Made by a program: the position numbers and the translations under genes
DNA from: Neoscytalidium dimidiatum
Taxonomy: Eukaryota; Ascomycota; Dothideomycetes; Botryosphaeriales; Botryosphaeriaceae
NCBI GenBank assembly: GCA_037367355.1
Contig: CM074695.1
Location: forward strand, 4,712,001 to 4,776,000
Direction: 5' to 3'
Length of the DNA: 64,000 nucleotides
Part shown: positions 45,502-57,529 of the stretch, in pieces
Layout of the letters: each line of letters starts with the position of its first letter
Numbering within the stretch: position 1 is the first letter of the stretch
The notes under the pieces: generated by a model
Database searches by the model: none
Seen by the model: only the letters and a program-made list of their open reading frames with translations
What the model was told of the DNA's origin: nothing

Positions 45502-46082
45502 AGAACTTGATTGTACGACAAGCTTTCATCTTCTGTCACTGGGGAGGATCGTGTAAACTCCAAGTGCCCCGAACCCCACACGGCTTGAAAAGGAGAATAA
45601 GATACGCAATTACTACATGATTGAGTAATATCGCTATCCGCGACATTTTTGCGACTGCATGAAGCTCTTTTCATCTTTCGGTGGCTGATCTCCACCGGTG
45701 TAATCTGTGGAGCATTCACTGTTAGCGCACAAGGCGAAGTGATTCAACATGTGCGCCGCTTCAAGTTTTCAGCGACCACCGAAGTCCCGCCATTCGATCA
45801 TTCGCCTCAGGCTACTTTCTACGTGTGATCGTTCCTCGCTTGTTTCACTTTGAATCTGTACACGGAAGCAACACCGGCATAGCTCAATATATGCGGCAAG
45901 GCAAGATCTAGGAATACTCCGACGGACGGGACGATAATGGCTCTTTTGACATGTGACGATCAGATGAGAGACGAAACGCAAATGACATGTGCAATCATTA
46001 GAAGCAAGATGTAAATGTGGCTGGAATTTCATTTCTCGTCTAATGACTCCGTGTCTCCGAACGCGAGAAAGCATTCAGAATG
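45502..46082. other. Intergenic region between convergent genes
   Basis: About 580 bp, nothing recognised. Confidence 0.5.
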
Positions 46083-46754
46083 CTACTGCGCGGCCTGTTG
46101 AGCGGCCTTGTGTTCCGAAATCCACTTGGCTTTCGCGGCCTGCACCTCGGCGAACCGCTGTTCGCGCTCCTCCGGCGGCCCCTGAAAGACGCTGATAGTA
46201 TCGACGAACAGCTTGTTCAGCCTGTCAAATGACGCTTCCGCCTCCTTCAGCGCGGGACCTGTCAGCCGCGCCTTTACGGCCTCCTCGAACTTCTTGAAGG
46301 TCTCCTCGTGGTGCTCAGTGAGGCCGAGGCCGACGTTCCAAGCCATGATGATGGTCTCGAGCGGACGGATGAGCGTGAACTGGTGCATTAGGAGGCCCAT
46401 GGTGCGCTCCACGTTGGCGATCTCTGCCGCAACGGCGCTCGAGTCTGCGGGTGACAGCGGCTCCAGATGGTCAAGGATGCATTTGGTGCGGAAAAGCGTG
46501 GCTGCCATGGTGTCGAGGCAGGTATGGAAGACGACGTCCTGCTCGTCGGTTGGCTTCTGCGACCACTGCCAGACGGTGCCTTCGAGCCAGCCGTTCTCGA
46601 TTGAGTACTGGTGAATGCCCGAGACGACGTCCTGCGCGCTCCACCTGGGACCGAAGCGTGCGCGTCTGGCAGCATCTAGTGGGGGGCTGGTATAATTTTC
46701 GACTGCCAAAGGCGTGGCCGGGGGCTGGCTCTGAGGGGCTGCAGCGGTGGTCAT
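46083..46754 (-). CDS. Uncharacterised small cluster protein
   Basis: A single-exon frame of 223 aa with a consistent, non-repetitive composition: a Pro/Ala-rich start, a Trp-rich segment (RFGPRWSAQDVV, then GTVWQWSQKP), and a mostly helical C-terminal half with many Lys and Glu residues. I see no signal peptide, membrane segment or catalytic motif and do not recognise the family. The ATG at 46754 is the first in frame and there is no competing splice model. It lies between the monooxygenase/transporter fusion and the trans-ER-like gene, so it may belong to the pathway. Confidence 0.65.
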   Translation of the reverse strand: MTTAAAPQSQPPATPLAVENYTSPPLDAARRARFGPRWSAQDVVSGIHQYSIENGWLEGTVWQWSQKPTDEQDVVFHTCLDTMAATLFRTKCILDHLEPLSPADSSAVAAEIANVERTMGLLMHQFTLIRPLETIIMAWNVGLGLTEHHEETFKKFEEAVKARLTGPALKEAEASFDRLNKLFVDTISVFQGPPEEREQRFAEVQAAKAKWISEHKAAQQAAQ

Positions 46755-47290
46755 GGCCGTGAGGAAGGATGAAATAGAAGGGTGATGGTTGAGTGTATTT
46801 ATTCAAGCGATGGGTAAGATTTTTATGAAGCCGTCAAATTAACAAATAAATAATGACGCGAAAAGCACTTGAGGAGGGTTTGATAGTAGATTCCGGTCTG
46901 TTCGTCATCCCTCATTCGCAGTATTTCCGAGCGAAACAGGGAATGCGTTTCTCGGACTTTCTTTGAACTGTCGGAGTATCTCAGTGAACCTAGGCGCTCT
47001 TAAGATGCCGCAGCTAGTTTTGGTTCTCTCGGGTGCCATTGGAAGAGCAAGTAGCACTACTACCCAGTGCTGAGTGATAGGCTTGTGAACATTATGTCAG
47101 GATCCGAACTTTACATGAAGACAGGTGTGATGATCTAATCAAATATGCAAACAAATCGATAGAGTAATTGCACTACGATGAGCTTCCACACTAGCGCGAC
47201 AATGATATATATCACTGAATTAAGGATACTGATAGAGCGGGTGAGAATCTATTGAAAATGCTGAAGAAAACGACGACAACACAGCAAGCA
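46755..47290. other. Intergenic region
   Basis: About 540 bp, AT-rich in its middle, nothing recognised. Presumed promoter of the small unknown gene and terminator of the MDR enzyme. Confidence 0.5.
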
Positions 47291-48409
47291 TCACAAAGTC
47301 ACAACAACCTTCCTTGCAGAAACGCCCTTCTTCACAATATCCAAAGCGTCCTGGATATGCTCAAGCCCTTTCCCGACCACATAGGGCTCGGGCGCGGCAA
47401 CATATCTGCCAGAGGCCAATGCGTCTGGAAGAAAGCGCTCGTATATGGCGCTGCCAACTTCGTTTGCCATGAGGTCGTCTCCCCAGATGAACTTGGCGCC
47501 AATTCCCTTGACTTTGCACTGGAAAAAGGTCGAGACGTTGAACCATAAGAATGATGCGATGAAGGAGACGAGAGCCATGCCCTGGGGTGGGATCTCCGCG
47601 GGCATGGGCACGCTGGCCTGCGCGATAAACTTGCGCCCCTGCGACGCGGCCACGATGTCGATGCAAGCTTCCATTGAGCCCTGGCCGATGGCGATGGCGC
47701 CAACGCTTCGTTTGCCCTTCAGCGCGGCGATGATGTCGGCCACAGCTGTGGGGCTGCGGTAGTCGAAAACCTTGCTGGCTCCCAACTGGGTGACGTAGTC
47801 GAAGTTCTTGGGTGAGGCGGTGGTGATGACTTCGTATCCCGCCGCGACCGCGAGCTGGATGGCATTGCTACCGAGACTGGTCGAGCCACCCCAGACGAGC
47901 AGAGTCTGGCCTGTTGCATTCTTGGCCGTCTTGAGTGAGGGGTGGTCGAGGGCGAGGAAGTCCTTCATGAACAGTCCGCAGGCGGCGGTCGAGAGGCAGA
48001 GCGGCAGCACGCACGCCTTCTCATAGGATAGATCATCGGGGAGCGGCGACACGAGATTGGTGCGAAGGACGACGTAGTGTTGGAACGCGCCTTCGCATGC
48101 GCGGTTGCTCCTCTTGTCTATGCTGACGGCGTGGCCAAGCACTCGATCGCCGGGCTTGAAGCGGGAGACGCCGGGGCCGACTTGAACAACCTCGCCGGCA
48201 ACGTCGTCGCCCAGGATGAACGGGTATTTGATCCATCCCATCATGTTGTCTCCCATGGCCTGCTTCATGGCATCTACCGGGTTGACGGCGATTGCGCCTG
48301 CCTTGACGACAACTTCATTTGGGCCCGGCTCAGTGTAAGGCGCATCTTTGACCTGCAGAGGCCTGACTTGCTTGCCGACCAGCCATGCTGCTTTGTTGAC
48401 AGGTGACAT
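47291..48409 (-). CDS. MDR oxidoreductase, trans-enoyl-reductase type
   Basis: A single-exon protein of 372 aa starting at MSPVNKAAWL (Kozak-like CCAAGATGTC); the frame is open upstream to 48529 but that extension looks non-coding. It is a zinc-independent medium-chain reductase. The catalytic-domain pattern is IAVNPVDAMKQAMGD then YPFILGDDVAGEVVQVG. The nucleotide-binding domain is TLLVWGGSTSLGSNAIQLAV, then VFDYRSP. This is the pattern of the fungal LovC/ToxD-like family, members of which supply enoyl reduction in trans to PKSs or act as tailoring reductases. Both PKS3 and the PKS1 C-terminal half have their own ER, so a tailoring role is at least as likely. The candidate element at 48686-48697 lies 277 bp upstream. 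Confidence 0.88.
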   Translation of the reverse strand: MSPVNKAAWLVGKQVRPLQVKDAPYTEPGPNEVVVKAGAIAVNPVDAMKQAMGDNMMGWIKYPFILGDDVAGEVVQVGPGVSRFKPGDRVLGHAVSIDKRSNRACEGAFQHYVVLRTNLVSPLPDDLSYEKACVLPLCLSTAACGLFMKDFLALDHPSLKTAKNATGQTLLVWGGSTSLGSNAIQLAVAAGYEVITTASPKNFDYVTQLGASKVFDYRSPTAVADIIAALKGKRSVGAIAIGQGSMEACIDIVAASQGRKFIAQASVPMPAEIPPQGMALVSFIASFLWFNVSTFFQCKVKGIGAKFIWGDDLMANEVGSAIYERFLPDALASGRYVAAPEPYVVGKGLEHIQDALDIVKKGVSARKVVVTL

Positions 48410-49379
48410 CTTGGTGGCAACGGAGTGACTGTGGCGAGGAAACGTCAAGATGACTTGGGAAAATGGGCTTCTTGGTTTAGCAAGCTGCCTGACAAAGGTG
48501 GTGAAGAGGTGCGTTGGGCTCGGCAGCATTTGGACAGAGAGGTTTTTTTTTTCGTCATGGCAGCGGCGGGGGGGATCACGTTCCTCATTTGGGGCTTCGA
48601 CTTTGCTTCGAACTCTGACTCGTCAGTGAGGCTTGTGCGGGGAAACAGACCAGTCCGAACCATCCCAGTGGGCAGCACGCACGCCCGGAGTTCGGAGTTT
48701 CTAGGAACGGCCCAGTCGAGTTGCCCCGCTCCGTCTCCTGTCGCTGACTCTGAGATACTACTAAGGTTCTAGTGCCTGAGTATGACCTATTACGTTGGAG
48801 CCCAACCTCGTAAGTACTTGTATTCGTTGTTGTTGTCTGTTTTGTCTCTAAAGAAAGCGAAGGAGCTAAAATACCCAGCGCCGCGCTAAGCGTACCTGCC
48901 ATAACATATTGCGAGCATACTACATGAATTTCGTTTCCAATAAAGACACCCAAAATCACAGGCTGCTGCCAAGATAAAGATAAAAAGAAATGGGTCGGTT
49001 CACTTGTCGACGGGTCATATGGAGGGACGGCTGTCTGGGAACGAACTTGAAAGAGGTCAAGGTATTTTAAACTTTGAAGAGCGCGCATCGAATGCTTTAG
49101 CGTTAGGGTAGAGTGTAGAAGAATTATATTTTCGGGCTCAAGGTCTCTTTTTTCTTCCTTTCCTTTTGGTCCAGAAGTCCAGAAGACCAAATAAAGAAAC
49201 GTTTGGTGTCATGCCGCAGGAGAAAGGAGGTGGGCGGTCTTCGTTATCAATTGGCCTCATGCGTTGGGTGATGATGATGAAACATGAGACTACACTCCTC
49301 CATCGTCCTTCATTTATATTCGACTCTATGCGCGAAGAAACCCCGAAACACCACAATGAAGAAATATAACAGCAGCTCA
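48410..49379. other. Intergenic region with promoter of the MDR enzyme
   Basis: About 970 bp between the MDR start and the PKS3 stop, both minus-strand genes. Apart from the CGGAG repeat at 48686-48697, nothing recognised; short open frames only. Confidence 0.5.
48686..48697 (+). promoter_or_regulatory. Candidate regulator site CGGAGTTCGGAG
   Basis: A direct repeat of CGGAG with a TT spacer, the same layout as the CGGACTTCGGAC elements at 41766-41777 and 60666-60677. It is upstream of the trans-ER-type gene. Confidence 0.4.
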
Positions 49380-52300
49380 TCAAGACGCCGCCACCGCCGC
49401 CTTAATCTTCAGTACAATCTTCTCACACAGCCCGAGCAGGCTCTTTGCGTTCGTGATGTCCAACGCGGTCAGTTCGACCTGTAGATCCTTGCGAATTGCG
49501 TTGCGCAGCTCGACCGCAGCAAGCGAGTCGAGACCATAGCTGCTTAGCGCCTTTGCCGGCTCAACAGGCTCGGGCAGGCGCAGTACCTTTTGGAACTGCC
49601 TGTTGACGATGTCGACAGCGGCATCCAGTGCACCATCGCTGCCACTGCGTGCGAGACGGAGGAAAGCCGCGATCTCTGCGTCTTTGCCATCACGGCTGGG
49701 TTTGTCGGCCTCGCTGCCACCAATGCAGAGAGTGGCGAAGCGGCCGTCGGACAGCAGCGATGACTCGGCACCCAGGGGCACAGCAAGGCCGGTTATGAGC
49801 TGGTTGTCGCGAGCTGGATAATCAGGGTGCACTTGCTGCAGAATGGACTGTTCGACAATGCGCAGGAAGAGGCTTTCGTTGATGGGTGCCCAGGTGTTGG
49901 CGTCGAAAATCTGAAGCAGGTCGGCGTTGCGACTGATGTAGCCGACCTCCTCGACGGCTCCGAGGTCGATGGAGTTGGCCGGGAGTCCGAGGCCGCGACG
50001 GTAGGCGGCAAAAGCGTCGAGGAAAGCATTTGCAGCGGCGTAGTTCGCTTGGCCCCGCTGCCCGACGACGCCAGAGATGCTGGAGAGCATGGAGAAGAAG
50101 TCGAGCTCCTGCTTCGTCTCAAGTGCAACGTTGTGCAGGTTCCATGTGCCTTTTACCTTGCACCCAACAGCCTGGTGATATTCCTCAATGGACATAGAAG
50201 TGTAGATCTTATCCTGCTCGAGTGTTAGCTCCATGTCCTCGCAGCAAACAGGGGCGAAAGCATACGCGAAGAACCATGGCGCCTTGGAGGACGCCTGCAA
50301 TCTTTCTTGTCGCTTCCTTAAAGACCCGGCGAACGTCCTCAAGCTTAGATACATCGCCGACCACGAGCTGACACCGACAGCCTTCAGACTCGATGTTGGC
50401 AATAGCCGCTCGAGATGCATCGTCATCGTACCCGCTGCGGGCCAGGATGATAAGGTGCCTGGCGCCTCTGCGCGCGAGTTGGACGGCCAGGCTTCCGCAA
50501 AGTCCCTTGAGGCCGCCAACAAGAAGGTATGAAACGTCTTGGCGGAGTCGCAAAACACGGGGCTGTGGGCGCATCTGATATTCTGTTAGAAGCTGGCTGG
50601 CATGAAGGAGCAGGGGCTTTCTTACCTTCACGGCAACATCTGTCTTCGAGCCGTTAGATATGACGACCTTGCCCATGTGCTTGCCGCCTCTGATGTAACG
50701 GAAAGCAGCAGGGATGTCGTCGAATGGGAAGACTTTCATGGGCGCGATGGGCTTGACGATGCGTTGCTCCACAAGCGGCATCAGCTTGTTGAACAGTCTG
50801 TTCGGTTGTCAGCACGAGTCAAATCCGGTTGATCAACGGTCTTACCTGTCCACGAACTCTGCGGTAATGTCCCTGTGGCCCATGTCGAAAGCATGAAAGG
50901 ACACGTTCCTAGCGAAAGGCTCCATTGGCAGGTAGTTGCGATCGAGAATGTCCTTCTTGCCGAGTTCCACGAATGTTCCGCCTTCGCGGATGCAGCGCCA
51001 TGACTCCTCCAGCAACTCGCCAGTAAGCGTGTTGATAACAACGTCGACCCCTGCATCATCAGTCGCCTCCATAAGCTCGGCGGCAAAGCCGGTCGTCCGA
51101 GAGTGAAAGATGTGTGAGTCTTGAATGCCGTAATTTGTTCTCAAGAACTCTCGTTTCTCGTCACTGCCAACGGTGACGAATATCTCGGCACCGATGTGCT
51201 TGCAGAGCTGGATGCAGGCTATGCCAACGCCGCTGGCGCCGGAGTGGATCAGCACGCGTTGGCCGGGCTGGGTGTCGGCTAGATCAAACAGCGAGTAATA
51301 GGAGATCATGTAGACGCTCGGGATTGATGCAGCCTCTTCGAAGGTCATCCAATCTGGCATCCTATGCACGCGGCCTGCCTCGGTGATGACACGGTTGGCA
51401 AAGGTTCGTTTGGAGAAGGCAATGACGCGATCGCCGGCTTTGAAGGCTGGCGAAGCCGAGCGGCGAATAACTCCGGCACCCTCGTGGCCTAGAACCCACT
51501 CGTTCTCCGCAACGGTGCCCATGACGATGGCCAAATCCTTGAAATTCATGCCGGCGGCGTGTAGCTCCACCTCAACGTGGCCCTCGAGCAAAGGCTCCTC
51601 GTTCTCAGAAACCTCGTAGTAGGACAGCGCTTCGAGAGACCTGATTTGCTCGGCCCTGAGCCTCACAGTGCCGGGATGCTGGTGCAATTTGATATCTTGA
51701 AATTCGCGGCCATCGGACTCCTCTCTGGCCACCTTGTTGACTGCGTCGTTTGGCAGGACTCTGCTGACGTAGACCCAGCCGTCTCTGATGGCGTATTCAC
51801 TGTCACCAGGGCCTGGGGCTTTCGCCTGTTGGAGCTTGAACAAGCTCGGCCGAAGCGCACCGAACACTCGAGGACCAGTAGCACCCTCTTCAAGGTCAAG
51901 AGTTGCGAAATTGACACTGGGGTCCTCAGCCCTCACTGACCTTACCAGGCCGTGTATCATGGCGTTCGTGGGCCTGGTAACCCTGTACTGGGATCCCTCG
52001 GTGAGCCAGAGAATTGGAGACCCCGAGGTCAGGAGTGACTTTAGTGCATCCCACTGCTCAGCGTTGATGTCGGCTAAGAGAGGGGAGTCGAGCTCGTCAA
52101 CGACAATGACCGGACCGCTGATCTGGGATGCGCCGGAGATCGGATAGTCAATCACGGACCAACCAATTCCCTCGAGCTCCTTTGTCACCTCTTCATGCCT
52201 CGACGTCCTTTCACGAAAGCGGACCATCTTGACTGTCGTGTCCAACTGCCACTTGATGGGAGCTATGGCAATTAGCCAAGCGTTGGCCCCAGGAAGCGGA

Positions 52301-55300
52301 TGGCAAGGGCCAAACCCTTGGCTCTGAAGGAGGGTTCTTGTCCGATCTTGGTCGGTGCTCTCCTGCTCGACGACGTAAATGTACCCATTTGCGTGGCAGA
52401 GCGACACGGCGTACTTCAGAAGCTCCGCAGTGATGGCATCCTAAGTTATGGAATAGTGTTAGCCGATCACCTTGTTGACGGTCGCAAAAAGGGTGACTGA
52501 ACTTACCGTCCGTATGATTGCGAGATCAGACCCCAGCTTCAGCGGCTTTGTCAGATCAAAGAGCTGGAAGTCAGCTGCAGGCACGCTGGAATACTTCTCT
52601 TGGGCCGCCATCAGCGCTTTCGCATCGTTCGAGAAGTAAGTGAACTTTCGAGCGGTGCTGCGGCCACCAACACCCGCATCCACCCAGACGCTAGAATCGT
52701 TGGCGCGCAGCAGATTGAGCTCGGATACATTCAGAGTGGGCATCTTAAACGCGACGAGGTCCATGAAATCGTAGGGGTTGAGCTTGGCAAAGTAAGGATC
52801 GTTGTGATTGAGGAAGGTCAAATCCGGTTTCCACTCGAGTCGGATGAACGGGTTAATCGGCCGGTTCGACTCTCCGTTGTTATCCAGCTTGTGGAAGCGC
52901 AAGCCCTTGAGCTGGAACAGAAGAGAACCAGTCGCCGGGTGGTACACCCGGGCGTTGGCCATGTAGTTCTTGTTGTCTTCTGGACGTCCTAAACCAGCAT
53001 ATTTCGCTGAGGCCAGGGAGATGCCCCTCTCGACTGGAGTCGTCTTTGACGGGCAAATCAGGATCTCGTCAATGACCGCGGGGATCAAGGCAGTATCCAC
53101 AGCGCTCCTGTTACCTTTCCACACGGCCGGCACGACAGTTTGCAGACATCCGTCAATACACGCCGGATGCAGGGGGTACTTCGACTGGCCCCAAGTGCTG
53201 GGGGGGATGCAGAGGTCCACAATGGAGCGATTATGGCGTTGTCCGGAGAGGGCCTCGACTTCCAGATGTTTCCGAAAAGCTGGACCGAATTGGAAGCCGG
53301 CGAAATCAAGAGCCTTGTACCATAGTTCCCCAGGAGTTACATGCTTCAGCGGCCTAAGGTCTTCTGCCGCCGCGTCTTCGAGTTTCGTAGTCAGTCGCAT
53401 GGCCTTTTGCATTTCAGACATCAGACACTTACTTTTGGTCCTGTTCTCCTCCACACGCACGAGGCCACGGCAGTGTTCAACCCATCCATCGCCTACCAGA
53501 GACGATACTTTGTATTCGTACCACGGATCATCCTTGCTTGGGCGTCTTGCTAAACTAAGGAGTAGCTTTGTCGGCGTGGACTCGTCTAGGACGAGTGCTC
53601 TGGGGAAAGTACTATCCCGTACTCTATAGCAAGGGTCCGCGGGCTCGGGAATGTCATCAATATTGGCGAGTGCATAAGTGACCTGCCTCACGCCTTCGAT
53701 GGCCATGGCCATGAAACCGGCCGCTGGGAACAGAATTTCTCCTCCGATCTGGACTTGCGTTAGCGGAGCGATCGATACTCAATCGTGAAGTCTACCTACC
53801 GTGTGGTCCTTCAGCCAAGGCAGGTCTGCCAGCGAAAGAGACTTTTTCCAGGACGGGGAACGCCATGATGTGCCCAAGACTTTTGTCCCAATGAGATCAT
53901 GGTGTGGAAACATGCCGTAGCGCCAATCCTTGCTGGATTCATTCTCGTACCAGTATTTGATGGAATGGTTCCAACAGTAGTTCGGCAAGTCAACGATGAC
54001 CGACGGTCTGATGGACGTGAGGCGGTTGACTTTCAGGAGGTCGACATCGGCGCCAGCGATGAAAAGGCGGCCAGCAACGTCGAAGAGGGAGTCGATGGCG
54101 TTCTTGCCTCGGCTGAGAGTTCCGCAATATTCGATATTGGCTCCGCCAGGCAACAGGTCTTTGATCTGGGCCACAGGCCCGGCTAGGGCTTTCGCTGGTC
54201 CGACCTCGATGAGAAAGTTGGCCGCCCCCTCGCCGGAAATCATCTGCTCAAGTGCCTTGTCGAATAGCACAGGAGAGACCATGTTCGTTTTTAAATACTC
54301 CACATTGGCTGGAAGGTCCATCGCGCGGCCAAGTACGGACGAGAACATCTTCGGCCCGGCTTCTGGAACGGCATTGAAGCTGAAGTCACGCTCTAGCATA
54401 CGCTCGTACACATCGCCAATTTCGGCCATGTACGTCGAATGATATGCGAGATTGACTTGTAGTAGGCGAGCAAAGTGGCCATCCTGAACCAAGGAGTCTT
54501 TTAGTTCGTTCAGCGCCGAAATCGAACCCGAGACGGTGACGCTTTTGGGGCTGTTGAAGCAGGCAATTTGAACCCTGTCTTCGAAGCCCGTGAGGTATCC
54601 GGTCATCTGATCTGGTCCCAAGCCAACGGCGAGCATTCCAACGTCGGACTGTGCTCCTTTGACCTCACCGTCAGCAGCGGCTTGACCTCTGTAAAAGGCG
54701 GCCTTAATGGCATTCTCTTCCGTCAGAAACCCTGCAACAGAAGCTGCAGCAATCTCACCGGAGGAATGCCCGACCACTGACTGCGGCCTAATGCCAAAGC
54801 TGCTGAGAACTTCTACCAATGCTAGCTGTAAGGCAGTCACCAGTGGCTGTGAGAACTCGGGTTGCCTCAGAACCTGCGGGTTCCGCGCCTCCACGAGCTC
54901 GGTCAGCAAAGACCACTTGGGCGGATTCGGCACGGTCTGCAGAGCTTTGTCCAGGCGCTGGAGCACTAGCTTCGCGCATGGGAACGTATCGACCAGTTCT
55001 TTCCCCATCTGCGACCATTGTGCACCCTGACCGGTGAAAACAAAGCCAATGCGAGGCGCGGCGTTCCATTGCTTCCCGATCGTCAAGGAGCTCTCGTCGA
55101 CAGTGGATGACCTGGATGTGAGGAATCCTCGATTGAAATGCCTCGTCCTCCGCTCGGAGAGAGTGTATGCCAGGTCGTTCAGTTCCACGCTCACCTCGGG
55201 ACTCATGAGGTGCCTGGACAAGGAAGAGACATTGTTGCGGAGCGACAACTCATCGTTGGCAGAGAAGACCAGGAGGCGAGGGGGCTGCTCGGTCTGCTGT

Positions 55301-56928
55301 TCTCCATTACCAAAGAAATCATCGAAGTCATCCGCCTTCCTGTACGAGGAGATCTGCGGCGGCGCCGACCATTTCCGGGTTTCGTCAAGAATCACATGGG
55401 CGTTGGATCCACCGTAGCCAAAGGAGTTCACGCTTGCTCGCTTGAAGGGCTTCTTAGGCCAAGGGACTAGAGTACGTGAGGCGCGGACTTGCAGACGGTC
55501 GAAATCGACTTGAGTGAGAGGTCAGTGAGGCATCTGGAGTGCGGTGTGGAAGAAGGTCGGACTGACTCTTAGGACTCGGATCCACAAAGGTAGGGTTGCC
55601 TGGAATGACGTCATGCTCGAGCGCAAGGATGGCTTTTATCAGGCCGGAGAGGCCCGCTGCGGGCTCCGAATGCCCAACGTTGCTCTTGATGGAGCCAATG
55701 ATCAGGGGTTCGCTTCGCTCCTCCGTGGCAAACACTGAGGCCACGCCGGACACCTCGATGGGATCACCTGCCTGCGTGCCGGTGCCGTGGCACTCCACGT
55801 ATGATGTGTCACCAAGCTCGGAAATGCCGGCGTTAGCATATGCCGCCCGCACGGCTGCCGCCTGGGCTTCGGAGCTGGGACTGGCGATTCCAGGAGTGTA
55901 GCCGTCACTGTTGGTCGCAGTCCCACGGATGACGGCTCGGATGGGGTCTCCGTCTCTAATCGCATCGTCTAGTCTCTTGAGCATGACCGCATTTACAGCC
56001 TCACCCTTGATGTAGCCATCGGCTTTGACATCAAACGTGTGGCACCTGCCGCTTTTCGATGCCGCCGCCTTCATCGCGCCGCCTTCGTCCGTGTCAGCCT
56101 CGATGACCGGAAAGGTCGTCACTGATCTACTTACGGTCCATGCAGTGTTCGGGGTTCAGGTACAGATTCGCAGCCGCAACAATGGCGCCGTCAACCTCTC
56201 TTGTCTGCAAATATCTGCATGCCACGTCAAGCGACACCAGCCCTCCCGAGCAAGCTGTGTCAATCGTCATGCTGGGCCCCTTGATGTTGAGGAAGTGACT
56301 GATTCGGTTGCTCAGCATTGCCCTTCCGATGCCCACAGTCACGCCAGGCGCCCTATCTTGCGGGTCTCGTGACTGTATCGTATCGTAATCTGAGAGCGAT
56401 TAGCATCGACTGTCATGCAGACCAGCTTGGAGACATTGCCGAAGACGCACCAACCGCATAGGATCCCACCAAGCAGGCTACAGCTGCACCGTCCAGAGAT
56501 TCCATAGGGATTCCGGCGTTCTCCAAACACTCGTAGACCACCTCGAGTAGCTGCCGCTGCTGCGGGTCCATGGCAGTAGCTTCGGTCGATGAAACGGAAA
56601 AGAATGCGGCATCGAAATCCTCGGGGTCCACTTTCTCCAGAAACATGCCTCCTGGTGAACCCATCGTACCTGGCTTCCCCGAGCCATCGTAATGGGTGCT
56701 GAGCCTGAAGCGCGATGCCGGCGGCTCGTTCCGAGCAATGCCCCCTCTCTCCAAGAATTTCCAGAGAGCATGCGGCGAGTTACTCTCTCCTGGCAGGCGG
56801 CAACCCATGCCAATGACCGCAATCGGATCATGCTGCGGAGGCTTTTTGTGCTTTTCGTTGCCCTTTCCAGTAACGACGGGTTTGCCCTCGCGAACAGGCC
56901 GTCCAAGCTTGGTGTCATTAATGGTCAT
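49380..56928 (-). CDS. PKS3: highly reducing PKS, KS-AT-DH-ER-KR-ACP
   Basis: Predicted 2,369 aa in nine exons: 56928-56451, 56389-56135, 56082-55567, 55508-53800, 53748-52507, 52440-50846, 50797-50626, 50574-50266 and 50213-49380. All are GT-AG and phases close. Splice choices were fixed by family motifs, for example [12 protein letters not shown], which only the acceptor at 53749 gives. Domains: KS ([44 protein letters not shown]), AT ([17 protein letters not shown]), DH (HxxxGxxxxP as above; [10 protein letters not shown]), a middle region where the methyltransferase would sit but no SAM-binding glycine motif is visible, ER ([16 protein letters not shown]), KR ([23 protein letters not shown]) and ACP ([13 protein letters not shown]). 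No release domain, so the chain must leave by transfer or by a hydrolase. The divergent hydrolase at 57530 is a candidate. Confidence 0.93.
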
Positions 56929-57529
56929 GGTGGGCGGCAGGCAGAGGGTGAAGAATGCAGTGTTGAACGTAGCATGGATGACATACTCTTTATTTTAAAT
57001 ACGCCTCACGATGCTTTCTGTTTCCTATGATTCTCACTCCTTCCTGCGGACCGGGAGCCGAAGGACTTTGAGAGAGGCCGAGGGCCGAACTAAACCATAA
57101 TCGGCACGCAAGAGCAAAGGAATCCAACTCCGGCTCGAAATGCCTCTGGAAAGCATCTTCTTACAGCACACGCGTGCGGGAATGAGGTGCGTACTGTCTT
57201 GGCTCTGATTGGTCGTCTCTAATCTCGCCCTCAGACCGTGAATCGTGACCGCGACCGGGTGCTGAATCATGCTCTCGCTTGGCGCCGCTTGCCACATCGA
57301 TCCCTGAGCCCAGTGGAGTTTCTCGGCTTCCGACCTGAATTCTCGCCCCTGCACACGGAGTATAGAAATGCCCGCGACAGCACAAATCAAGATCCGCGAC
57401 ATGCGCCGTGGTGACCTTCATTCCGCCATTTCCCACCCCCTTTTATCGGGTACACGCTCTTAATCAATGCGTAGTCGAGATGGCAGAGCGCTCTGAATGG
57501 TGTTTTTACCATTGACCACAGTGACGATT
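56929..57529. promoter_or_regulatory. Divergent promoter, PKS3 / alpha-beta hydrolase
   Basis: A 601-bp spacer between divergent starts. It has CGG/CCG words (a CGG-N3-CCG, CGGCTTCCG, near 57324-57334) but not the 12-bp repeat element of the other promoters. Confidence 0.4.
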
